64,000 nt of DNA from Mycobacteriales bacterium. GTDB lineage: Bacteria; Actinomycetota; Actinomycetes; Mycobacteriales; SCTD01. Below the pieces are notes generated by a model. That model did not search any database. It was not told where the DNA came from and was given only the letters and a program-made list of their open reading frames with translations. Positions within the stretch are counted from its first letter, which is position 1. Every line of letters starts with the position of its first letter. Positions 9,327-16,978 of this stretch are shown here, one piece after another. Position numbers and translations under genes: made by a program. The stretch lies in contig JAUYQP010000032.1 of NCBI GenBank assembly GCA_030697205.1, positions 97,335 to 161,334 on the forward strand. The letters are read 5' to 3'.

Positions 9327-11087
9327 CTAGAGGTACTGGCCGGTGTTGGAGATGGTGTCGATGGACTTGCCGGTCTCCGTGCCCTTGGCGCTGGTGACGA
9401 GCGTGCGGATGTAGACGATCCGCTCGCCCTTCTTGCCCGAGATCCGGGCCCAGTCGTCGGGGTTGGTGGTGTTGGGCAGGTCCTCGTTCTCCTTGAACTC
9501 GTCGATGCACGCGGTGAGCAGGTGCTGCATCCGCAGCCCCTTCTGCGTGGTCTCGAGGAAGTCCTTGATGGCCATCTTCTTGGCGCGGGCCACGATGTTC
9601 TCGATCATGGCGCCGGAGTTGAAGTCCTTGAAGTACAGGACCTCCTTGTCACCGTTGGCGTAGGTCACCTCGAGGAAGCGGTTCTCCTCCCCCTCGGTGT
9701 AGATGCGCTCGACGACGCCCTGCACCATCGCGGCCAGCGTGGCCTCGCGGGAGCCGCCGTGCTCGGCGAGGTCCTCGGCGTGCAGCGGCAGCTCGGTGAC
9801 GAGGTACTTGCCGAAGATGTCCTTCGCCGCCTCGGCGTCAGGCCGCTCGATCTTGATCTTCACGTCGAGGCGACCGGGTCGCAGGATCGCCGGGTCGATC
9901 ATGTCCTCGCGGTTCGAGGCGCCGATGACGACGACGTTCTCGAGGGTCTCGACGCCGTCGATCTCGGCCAGCAGCTGCGGCACGATCGTGGTCTCGACAT
10001 CGGAGCTCACGCCGGACCCGCGGGTGCGGAAGATGGACTCCATCTCGTCGAAGAAGACGATGACGGGCGTGCCCTCCGACGCCTTCTCGCGGGCCCGCTG
10101 GAAGATCAGCCGGATCTGGCGCTCGGTCTCGCCGACGTACTTGTTGAGCAGCTCCGGGCCCTTGATGTTGAGGAAGTAGGCGCGGCCCTCGGGCTTGCCG
10201 GTGACCTCCGCGACCTTCTTCGCCAGGGAGTTCGCCACCGCCTTGGCGATGAGGGTCTTGCCGCAGCCGGGCGGGCCGTAGAGCAGGACGCCCTTGGGCG
10301 GGCGGAGCTGGTGCTCCTTGAACAGCTCCTTGTGCAGGAACGGCAGCTCGACCGCATCGCGGATCGCCTCGATCTGCGACGCGAGACCGCCGATGTCGGA
10401 GTAGTCGATGTCGGGGACCTCTTCGAGGACGAGCTCCTCGACCTCGCTCTTGGGGATCCGCTCGTAGACATAGCCGCTGCGGGTCTCCAGCAGCAGCGAG
10501 TCACCGGCCTTGATGGGCGTGTCGAGCAGCGAGTCGGCGAGCATCACGACCCGCTCCTCGTCGGTGTGACCGACGACCAGCGCGCGGTCCCCGCCCTCGA
10601 GGACCTCCTTGAGAACGACGACGTCGCCCTGCTTCTCGAAGGCCAGAGCACGTACGACGTTCAAGGCCTCGTTGAGCATGACCTCCTGGCCACGGCGCAG
10701 GTCGTCGAGCTCCACCTCGGGGCTCACGGTCACACGGAGCTTGCGGCCACCGGTGAAGACGTCGACGGTGTCGTCGTCGTGGCGCGACAGGAAGACGCCG
10801 TACCCGCTCGGCGGCTGAGCGAGCCGCTCGACCTCCTCCTTCAGCGCCACGATCTGGTCGCGTGCTTCCTTGAGGGTGTTGACGAGCCGGTCGTTCTGCC
10901 CGGACGCGCCGGCGAGTGACTCCTGGGCCTGGGCGAGACGTTCCTCGAGCTGGCGGACCTGGCGCGGGGAGTCGGAGAGGCGGCGCCGCAGGACGGCGAT
11001 CTCCTCCTCGAGGTGCGCCACCTGCGCGGTCAGGTCCGAGACCTCACGCGGGCGCTCCTCGGAGCTCCCTGAACGTGTGCTTGCCAC
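9327..11087 (-). CDS. arc: proteasome-associated AAA ATPase Arc/Mpa
   Basis: Hexameric AAA unfoldase that recognises Pup and feeds pupylated proteins into the proteasome. The 586-residue protein has an N-terminal coiled coil (about 15-95), which binds Pup, two OB-type domains (about 95-230), and one AAA module with Walker A GPPGCGKT near residue 270, Walker [11 protein letters not shown], sensor GASNRED and Arg-finger region [11 protein letters not shown]. It ends in GQYL, the C-terminal motif that docks into PrcA rings. It lies upstream of dop, separated from it by the oppositely oriented hydrolase gene. All hallmark elements are present. Confidence 0.97.
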   Translation of the reverse strand: MASTRSGSSEERPREVSDLTAQVAHLEEEIAVLRRRLSDSPRQVRQLEERLAQAQESLAGASGQNDRLVNTLKEARDQIVALKEEVERLAQPPSGYGVFLSRHDDDTVDVFTGGRKLRVTVSPEVELDDLRRGQEVMLNEALNVVRALAFEKQGDVVVLKEVLEGGDRALVVGHTDEERVVMLADSLLDTPIKAGDSLLLETRSGYVYERIPKSEVEELVLEEVPDIDYSDIGGLASQIEAIRDAVELPFLHKELFKEHQLRPPKGVLLYGPPGCGKTLIAKAVANSLAKKVAEVTGKPEGRAYFLNIKGPELLNKYVGETERQIRLIFQRAREKASEGTPVIVFFDEMESIFRTRGSGVSSDVETTIVPQLLAEIDGVETLENVVVIGASNREDMIDPAILRPGRLDVKIKIERPDAEAAKDIFGKYLVTELPLHAEDLAEHGGSREATLAAMVQGVVERIYTEGEENRFLEVTYANGDKEVLYFKDFNSGAMIENIVARAKKMAIKDFLETTQKGLRMQHLLTACIDEFKENEDLPNTTNPDDWARISGKKGERIVYIRTLVTSAKGTETGKSIDTISNTGQYL

Positions 11088-11262
11088 GCTGTCACCATCC
11101 CGTCACGCAGTCGGGCGTCCTTCGCTCGCATCCTACGTACGTCGCCAACGGCTCCGCCGTTCGCCGTGCCGTGCGGGTACCCATCGGCAGCGCGGGCCGT
11201 GCGCTGAGGGTCACGCGCACCTGCGACGGGTGGGCGGGCGGCTTTCGCCGTACTGTGCGGGT

Positions 11263-11382
11263 GTGTCCGACGAGCTGGTCCGCGTCGACCAGGACCTGTG
11301 CACCGGTGACGGGCTGTGCGTGCAGTACGCCCCCGAGGTGTTCATCGGCATGCCGGCCGTGCCGTCACGGCTGTCCGCCTGA
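11263..11382 (+). pseudogene. truncated ferredoxin (N-terminal 39 residues only)
   Basis: A GTG-started frame encodes VSDELVRVDQDLCTGDGLCV followed by QYAPEVF, the first cluster-binding half of a small 3Fe-4S/4Fe-4S ferredoxin of the type often found beside arc in actinobacteria. After PEVF the frame diverges from the family and stops 12 residues later. The second half with the last cysteine pair (normally another 40 or so residues) is missing, and no downstream frame restores it. Either the gene is decayed or a piece was lost in assembly. Confidence 0.6.
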
Positions 11383-11386
11383 CCCC

Positions 11387-12332
11387 GTGACTGACGACGA
11401 GGGCCTGCCGCGGCCGCTCGTCACGATCAGCGGCGGGCCGGTCGACCTGCAGCAGGGCGACGTCCTGGGGGTCGAGCCCGGTCCTCGGCGCGGTCCGGTC
11501 GACGTCGCCCGCACCGTCCTCGGCTGGCAGCCCCGCCGTGACGTGCGGACCCCGCTGACGGCCGCAGCAGCGGTGGTGCTGCTCGCCGGAGCCGTCAGCG
11601 CCGTGGCTCTCGAGCTGCGCCCGGTGTCCACCGTGCCGGCCGACGTCGTGGCCGCCACCCTGGCCACCGGCAGCTACCGCGTCGAGCTGCGCCGACGAGA
11701 CCGAGGGTGACGCGTCGCCCGACCGCGCCGTGCTCGACGTGGACCTCGGTGAGGAGGCCTTCCGCTTCGAGGTGTCGACGTCGTCACCGTCCGGGCAGGG
11801 GGTGTCCTTCGGGGTCGTCACGATCGGGGACGACACGTGGACGCGGTTCCCGTCGCCCGAGGCACTGGCCCGCGACGAGCTGGGTGCGGAGCCCTCCGAC
11901 GAGGCGGTCTGGCTGCGCAGCGACACCGACGCCGAGCAGAGCGCCCAGCTGCTGGGCACCGAGGCGGGACTGCGCGACCTGCTGGCCGACGCGCGGGTCG
12001 TGCGCGAGCTGCCCGACGGCCGAGTCGGTGACGACGAGGTGCGGCGCGTGGTCGTGGCGCTGACCGACCCGGCCAGCGACAGCGACGGCGACAACGACAG
12101 CGCTGCCGACGATGCCGACGCGCTGGCCGGGGCCGATGAGACCGACGAGGTCGAGGCGCAGATGTCGGTCGACGACGAGGGCCGGCTGCGTCAGCTGGTG
12201 CTCGTCGACGACGAGGGCCGCAGTCAGGTGCGCAGCACCCTGGAGCTGTCGCGCTTCGGTGACGACCTCGACATCGAGCCGCCCCCGGCCGATCAGGTCC
12301 GCGAGGGCGGCAGCGGTCTGTTCGGCACCTGA
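11387..12332 (+). pseudogene. membrane-anchored exported protein, interrupted by a frameshift
   Basis: Two adjacent frames make one protein. The first (11387-11710, GTG start) has a short cytoplasmic region, one membrane helix (LTAAAAVVLLAGAVSAVALEL) and the sequence VVAATLATGSYRVEL, then stops. The second continues from about 11698 with DETEGDASPDRAVLDVD and runs to 12332 as an acidic beta-rich domain. Removing one C in GCTGCGCCGACGAG near 11690-11700 fuses them into a protein of about 314 residues. Architecture resembles LppX/LprG-like exported proteins (helix plus lipid-binding-type sheet), but this is a guess. A downstream GTG at 11730 could give a 200-residue product. Sequencing error and true mutation cannot be distinguished here. 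Confidence 0.6.
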
Positions 12333-12342
12333 CCCCGCGGGA

Positions 12343-12364
12343 GCGCCCCGCCAGAGCGGGGTGC
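12343..12364 (+). terminator. stem-loop terminator candidate after the frameshifted gene
   Basis: Nine-base stem with one mismatch and a four-base loop: GCGCCCCGC, CAGA, GCGGGGTGC. It begins 10 bases after the stop codon at 12332. There is no U-tract, which is common for hairpin terminators in high-GC actinobacteria. Confidence 0.45.
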
Positions 12365-12463
12365 GGCGGAAGTGCGTGCAGGTGGCGGCCGCGCCCCGGG
12401 TGACGCGCCCCGACCCGCCGTGGCGGCGACAAGGCCCTCTCGAGCGCACGCAGTCCCGCCGGA

Positions 12464-12552
12464 GGTCCTTGCTGCTTCCAGTCCCGCGCCGCTACCAGCC
12501 TGCTCCCGCAGCGCCAGCGCCAGTGGAGCGAGGACTGGAAGCAGGAAGGACC
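12464..12552. repeat. long inverted repeat with 21-bp arms between convergent genes
   Basis: Left arm 12464-12484 and right arm 12532-12552 are complementary at 20 of 21 positions (core CTGCTTCCAGTCC / GGACTGGAAGCAG), around a 47-base loop. It sits just past the trmI stop codon (12565, leftward) and after the rightward gene ending at 12332. It could act as a bidirectional terminator or be a miniature mobile or REP-like element; no flanking target duplication was seen. Confidence 0.65.
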
Positions 12553-12564
12553 GCAAGAGCCGCC

Positions 12565-13500
12565 CTACGGCAGCTGCGGCCGGAAGGGGGTCTTCGGTGC
12601 GGAGGGGTCGGGTGCGTCCGCGGAGGTGTCCGTCGACTCGGTCACGGGCTCGCCGTACATCCCCTTGGACGGCCGGCGCCGGCGCAGCGGCGGCTCCACC
12701 CCGTCGGCGAGGCGGCGGGTCGTGCAGAGGAAGCCGGTGTGGCCGACCATCCGGTGCTGCGGCCGGACCGCGAGCCCCTCGACGTGCCACCCGCGGGCCA
12801 TCGTCTCCCAGGATTCCGGCTCGGTGAAGCTGCCGTGCGCGCGCATCGCCTCGACCGTGGTCGACAGCTGGGTGGTGGTCGCGACGTAGCAGCACAAGAC
12901 GCCGCCGGGGCGCAGGGCGCGGGCCACCGCGTCGAGGCACTCCCAGGGCGCGAGCATGTCGAGGACCACGCGGTCGGCGTCGGTCTCGTCGAGCTCGTCC
13001 TGCAGCGACCCGACCGTGATGGACCACGCCGGGTGCGGCCCGCCGAAGAAGCGCTCGACGTTGGCCCGGGCGATGTCGGCGAAGTCCTGGCGGCGCTCGT
13101 ACGACGACAACCGACCCCCGTCACCCACGGCGCGCAGCAGCGACATGGACAGCGCGCCGGACCCCACGCCCGCCTCGATGACGTGCGCGCCGGGGAAGAC
13201 GTCGGCCATCCCGACGATGTTGGCGCTGTCCTTGGGGTAGACGACCTGGGCGCCGCGCGGCATCGACAGGACGTAGTCCGGCAGCAGCGGGCGCAGGGCG
13301 AGGTACTCCGTCACGCCTATCCGCACGACGACGCCCTCGGGCCCGCCGAGCAGGCTGTCGTGCTCGAGGATCCCCTTGTGGGTGTGGAACTGCTTGCCCG
13401 CCTCGAGCGTGATGGTGTGCATCCGCCCCTTGGGGTCGGTCAGCTGCACCTGGTCGTCGGGGCGCAGGGGCCCGCGGCGTCGTTCCGCTCCTGTGGTCAC
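12565..13500 (-). CDS. trmI: tRNA (adenine-58-N1)-methyltransferase TrmI
   Basis: SAM-dependent enzyme that makes m1A58 in the T-loop of tRNA. The 311-residue protein has the N-terminal beta domain (VQLTDPKGRMHTITLEAG, FHTHKGILEHDSLLG) and a Rossmann domain with SAM motif VIEAGVGSGALSMSLL and the catalytic-loop segment VVLDMLAPWE. HRMVGHTGFLCTTRRLADG at the end of the fold is characteristic. A Pro/Ser-rich C-terminal tail of about 35 residues follows. The order trmI next to a RecB-like gene and arc resembles what I recall from Mycobacterium (Rv2118c-Rv2119). Confidence 0.94.
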   Translation of the reverse strand: MTTGAERRRGPLRPDDQVQLTDPKGRMHTITLEAGKQFHTHKGILEHDSLLGGPEGVVVRIGVTEYLALRPLLPDYVLSMPRGAQVVYPKDSANIVGMADVFPGAHVIEAGVGSGALSMSLLRAVGDGGRLSSYERRQDFADIARANVERFFGGPHPAWSITVGSLQDELDETDADRVVLDMLAPWECLDAVARALRPGGVLCCYVATTTQLSTTVEAMRAHGSFTEPESWETMARGWHVEGLAVRPQHRMVGHTGFLCTTRRLADGVEPPLRRRRPSKGMYGEPVTESTDTSADAPDPSAPKTPFRPQLP

Positions 13501-13534
13501 AAGGAGTCGAGGCTAGTAGGCCCCAGGGAGTGCC

Positions 13535-14650
13535 TCAGGGCGTGACGGCCTTGGCGACGTCGGCGACCGACACCACCCGCACCTCGCCGGTGGCCGGGTC
13601 GGACGTGACGTACTCCGTCGCGGGGTGCCGCCGCAGCGCCTCCAGCAGCGGCTCCCCCGACAGGGTCGGGTCGAGCACCATGCCGTCGACGATGCGGCGA
13701 GCGACGGTCCCGACGGTGACCCAGGGCCGACGCGCCTCGGGCGTCGCGAGGACCGCGGCCTCGTTGACGACAGCCTCGAGCCGGTCGGCGGAGTCCACGA
13801 CGACGACCCCGCTCACCCCGGCCTCCTGGGCACGTCGCACGGCCTCGGACAGCGGCAGGGTCGAGGGCACCCGGATGGCCGGTCGGGCGAGCGCCACGAC
13901 GCTGACCTCGGGCAGCTTGGTCATCACCTGCGACCGCCGCAGGGCCGCGGTCGCGCCGGAGAAGATGACGGCGGACATGAGCGCGGAGACCAGCACCTCG
14001 AAGATGCCCACGTCGTAGTCGAGCGCCGCCGGCACGATGCCCACGAGCAGGACGGGTACGCCGACGAGGGCCACCGCCTGTCCGGCGCGGGCCGCCGCAC
14101 GGGTGGCCCGCTCGGCGTCGCCACCGAGGTGCCAGGCGACGGCGCGCACGACCCGCCCGCCGTCGAGCGGCAGGCCCGGCAGCAGGTTGAAGACGGCGAC
14201 GGCGCCGTTGACGTAGGTCAGCAGCAGGCAGATCGCGGCTGCCACGGAACCCTCGGCGAAGGCGTCACCGACGACCAGCGCTGCGCCAGCGCTGCAGAGC
14301 AGCAACGAGACCATCGGCCCGCTGATCGCGACGGCGTACTCCCTCGCCGGGGTCTGGGGGGGCTCGGTGATCTCGGTGAGGCCGGCGAGCAGGGTGATGG
14401 TGATGGACTTCACCGGCAGGCCGAGCAGCCGGGCGACGACGCAGTGCCCGATCTCGTGCAGCAGCACCGACAGGCCGAGCAGCAGCGCGAGACCTGCGGC
14501 GATGCCGTAGGCCCGCGCGGTCGTCGTCTCGTCCTGCAGCTGCCGGCCGAACTGCAGCACGATGAAGGCCGCGAAGAGGAACCACGACGGGGCCACCAGG
14601 ACGGGTACGCCGAGGACGCGTCCGACCTGCAGGCCTCCTCTCGGGGTCAC
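13535..14650 (-). CDS. site-2 protease family (M50) intramembrane metallopeptidase
   Basis: Membrane zinc protease of the SpoIVFB-like type. The 371-residue protein has several membrane helices in the first 230 residues. HEIGH at residues 65-69 supplies two zinc ligands, and FNLLPGLPLDGGRV supplies the third (Asp). The C-terminal 120 residues are soluble and resemble a degenerate CBS-type domain (VPSTLPLSEAVRRAQEAGVSGVVVVDS), a common regulatory attachment in this family. It is 9 bases downstream of the small gene 14660-15034 on the same strand, so the two are likely co-transcribed. The substrate, often an anti-sigma factor, is unknown. Confidence 0.92.
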   Translation of the reverse strand: MTPRGGLQVGRVLGVPVLVAPSWFLFAAFIVLQFGRQLQDETTTARAYGIAAGLALLLGLSVLLHEIGHCVVARLLGLPVKSITITLLAGLTEITEPPQTPAREYAVAISGPMVSLLLCSAGAALVVGDAFAEGSVAAAICLLLTYVNGAVAVFNLLPGLPLDGGRVVRAVAWHLGGDAERATRAAARAGQAVALVGVPVLLVGIVPAALDYDVGIFEVLVSALMSAVIFSGATAALRRSQVMTKLPEVSVVALARPAIRVPSTLPLSEAVRRAQEAGVSGVVVVDSADRLEAVVNEAAVLATPEARRPWVTVGTVARRIVDGMVLDPTLSGEPLLEALRRHPATEYVTSDPATGEVRVVSVADVAKAVTP

Positions 14651-14659
14651 CCCCGCACC

Positions 14660-15034
14660 TTACGTGGCGTTGCTCGGTGTCCTGCCCGACCAGGCCACCC
14701 GACTGCCCACGGGGGCCACGTGGTGGAGGTCGACGCCGTGCAGGGCGGCGGTCCGCGCGGCGGCGGCGGCGTCGGCCGCGACGGCCACCAACCGGCCACC
14801 CGGGGCGAGGGCCAGCACGGCTGCGGGCACGTCGTGCGCGGCCACCGCGACCGCCACGTCAGCGGCGCGGGAGGCGGCCGGGGGCTCGTCCGGCTCGTCC
14901 GGCTCGACCGGTCCGGCACCCGCGAGCAGGGCGCGCCGCAGGACGTCACCGCCGCCGAGCACCACCACGGACTGACCCGCGCGCACCCCCGCGAGCGCGG
15001 TGAGCACGGCGGCGAGCTCGCGGTCCCCTGTCAT
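14660..15034 (-). CDS. small Rossmann-like protein of unknown function
   Basis: A 124-residue protein from the ATG at 15034 (MTGDRELAAVLTALAGVRAG). The segment QSVVVLGGGDVLRRALL resembles a nucleotide or SAM-binding glycine loop, and VLALAPGGRLVAVAADAAAA resembles a later strand of a methyltransferase or dehydrogenase fold, but the protein is only about half a normal Rossmann enzyme. An acidic Pro-rich stretch (EPDEPDEPP) interrupts it. It lies 9 bases upstream of the site-2 protease gene and diverges from the RecB-like gene. It may be a reduced or non-catalytic domain; I do not recognise the family. Confidence 0.6.
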   Translation of the reverse strand: MTGDRELAAVLTALAGVRAGQSVVVLGGGDVLRRALLAGAGPVEPDEPDEPPAASRAADVAVAVAAHDVPAAVLALAPGGRLVAVAADAAAAARTAALHGVDLHHVAPVGSRVAWSGRTPSNAT

Positions 15035-15148
15035 CACGCACCGCCTCCCTGACCTGACCCGACTCCCGGAGCCTGCCACCACCGGCGTCGTCCACAGGGG
15101 GTGGCGCGCGTCCCCGGTCTTGTCCCAGCCCGGACCTACCCTGGCGCC

Positions 15149-16024
15149 ATGTCCGCTGCCGTCGACCTTCCACTGCCCGTCGTGGGGTCGCTGTCGCCGT
15201 CGCGCGCGGGCGACTTCATGACCTGCCCCTTGCTGTTCCGCCTGCGCACGATCGACCGGCTGCCCTCGCCGCCGTCGTCGGCGGCGACCCGCGGCACGCT
15301 CGTCCACTCGGTGCTGGAGCGGCTGTTCGACCTGCCCGCCGACGAGCGGACCCCTGAGGCTGCTGCAGCCCTGCTGCAGCCGGAGTGGGACCGCCTCGTC
15401 GAGGCCGAGCCCGAGGTCGCCGGGCTGTTCGCCGACGAGACCGAGCTGGCGGCCTGGCTGGTGAGCGCGAAGGGCCTGCTCGACGGCTACTTCACCCTCG
15501 AGGACCCGCGGCGCTACGAGCCGGCCGAGCGGGAGTCCTACGTCGAGGTCGTCCTCGACGGCGGTCTGCGCCTGCGCGGCATCGTCGACCGCCTCGACGT
15601 CTCCCCCGACGGCCGGCTGCGCATCGTCGACTACAAGACCGGCCGCTCGCCCAACGAGGCGTACGAGGGCAAGGTCCTGTTCCAGATGAAGTTCTACGCG
15701 CTCGTCATCTGGCGCACCCGCGGCAGCATCCCGGCGCTGCTGCAGCTGATGTACCTCGGCGACACCCAGGTCCTGCGCTACGTCCCCGACGAGGCGGACC
15801 TGCTCGCCACCGAGCGCAAGCTGCTGGCCCTGTGGGCCGCGATCGAGCGGGCCACGCAGCTGCGCGACTTCCCGCCGCGGGCGTCCAAGCTCTGCGACTG
15901 GTGCGACCACCAGGCGCTGTGCCCGGAGTTCGGCGGGACGCCGCCGGCCTGGCCCGAGGACGCCGTGTCCCGGCTGGCGCTGTCGTCGACCGCCGCGATC
16001 CCGGCGCAGGACACAGCGGAGTAG
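15149..16024 (+). CDS. RecB-family PD-(D/E)XK nuclease with Fe-S cysteine cluster
   Basis: Stand-alone RecB-like exonuclease (Cas4/AddB-type nuclease domain). From the ATG at 15149 it has 291 residues. Motifs in order: LSPSRAGDFMTCPLLFRLR with the first cysteine (Cus 26 region), RGTLVHSVLE with the metal-ligand His53, LRGIVDRLDVS (Asp), LRIVDYKTGRSP (the D...xK core), and FQMKFYALV (QxxxY-like). A terminal LCDWCDHQALCPEF supplies three more cysteines, so a 4Fe-4S cluster is likely. It corresponds in position and type to Rv2119 next to trmI as I remember that locus. Biological role is not established; DNA repair is inferred. Confidence 0.88.
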   Translation: MSAAVDLPLPVVGSLSPSRAGDFMTCPLLFRLRTIDRLPSPPSSAATRGTLVHSVLERLFDLPADERTPEAAAALLQPEWDRLVEAEPEVAGLFADETELAAWLVSAKGLLDGYFTLEDPRRYEPAERESYVEVVLDGGLRLRGIVDRLDVSPDGRLRIVDYKTGRSPNEAYEGKVLFQMKFYALVIWRTRGSIPALLQLMYLGDTQVLRYVPDEADLLATERKLLALWAAIERATQLRDFPPRASKLCDWCDHQALCPEFGGTPPAWPEDAVSRLALSSTAAIPAQDTAE

Positions 16025-16164
16025 ACAGGGGCGTCAGACGGGGACGACTCGGGCACCGGCGGTTTCCGGCGTACTCCCCCGTCGTGTCCCTGAGGTAGGA
16101 AACCAGGGTGCGCTCGGGGTCCTGCCCTGGTGTGCTGCCGCCTGACCCCGGCCAGGGTTCCCGC

Positions 16165-16977
16165 ATGACGACAGCACTGGGAGTGACCGTGACGACAGCC
16201 GCCCGCACCATCGACCTGGTCAAGGTCTACGGGTCCGGCGACACCGAGGTGCGCGCGCTCGACGGCGTGACGCTCGAGTTCGCGAGCGGCGAGTTCACCG
16301 CGATCATGGGGCCGTCCGGGTCCGGCAAGTCGACCCTGATGCACGTCATGGCCGGGCTCGACGGTGCGACCAGCGGGCAGAGCTGGGTCGGCGACGTCGA
16401 CCTGTCGGAGCTCTCGCCACCGCCGGTGCGTGGCTGGCGGACCTGGCTGCGGCGTCGTCGGCAGGACAAGCGCGCCGACAAGGCGCTGACCGCGCTGCGC
16501 CGCGACCGGGTCGGCTTCGTCTTCCAGCAGTTCAACCTGCTGCCGACCCTGACCGCCGGGGAGAACATCACGCTGCCGCTGGACATCGCCGGACGCGACG
16601 TGGACCCGTCGTGGTTCGAGGAGGTGGTGCGGGCGGTCGGGCTGGGCGACCGGCTCGGGCACCGTCCGGCGGAGCTCTCGGGCGGGCAGCAGCAGCGCGT
16701 CGCCTGCGCTCGCGCGTTGGTGTCGCGCCCCGCGGTCGTCTTCGCCGACGAGCCCACCGGCAACCTCGACTCACGCGCCGGCGCGGAGGTGCTGGGGTTC
16801 CTGCGGAGCTCGGTCAAGGACCTCGGCCAGACCGTCGTGATGGTCACGCACGACCCGGTCGCTGCGTCCTACGCCGACCGGGTCGTCTTCCTCGCCGACG
16901 GCCGGCTCGTCGGTGAGCTGCGCGAGCCGACCGCGGAGCGGGTGCTCGACACCCTCAAGACCCTCGAGCAGGCCTGA
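16165..16977 (+). CDS. MacB/LolD-type ABC transporter ATP-binding protein
   Basis: ATPase of an export or mechanotransmission ABC system, paired with the FtsX-type permease one base downstream. The 270-residue protein has Walker A GPSGSGKST (49-57), Q-loop FVFQQFNLLPTLTA (119 on), signature ELSGGQQQRVACARAL, Walker B VVFADEPTGNLDS and H-loop VMVTHDP. Between Walker A and the Q-loop there is an unusual basic insertion of about 20 residues (85-106, VRGWRTWLRRRRQDKRADK). The first 14 residues are additional to the usual family start; an in-frame GTG at 16183 is possible. The stop and the permease GTG are separated by one base. Confidence 0.93.
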   Translation: MTTALGVTVTTAARTIDLVKVYGSGDTEVRALDGVTLEFASGEFTAIMGPSGSGKSTLMHVMAGLDGATSGQSWVGDVDLSELSPPPVRGWRTWLRRRRQDKRADKALTALRRDRVGFVFQQFNLLPTLTAGENITLPLDIAGRDVDPSWFEEVVRAVGLGDRLGHRPAELSGGQQQRVACARALVSRPAVVFADEPTGNLDSRAGAEVLGFLRSSVKDLGQTVVMVTHDPVAASYADRVVFLADGRLVGELREPTAERVLDTLKTLEQA

Positions 16978-16978
16978 G

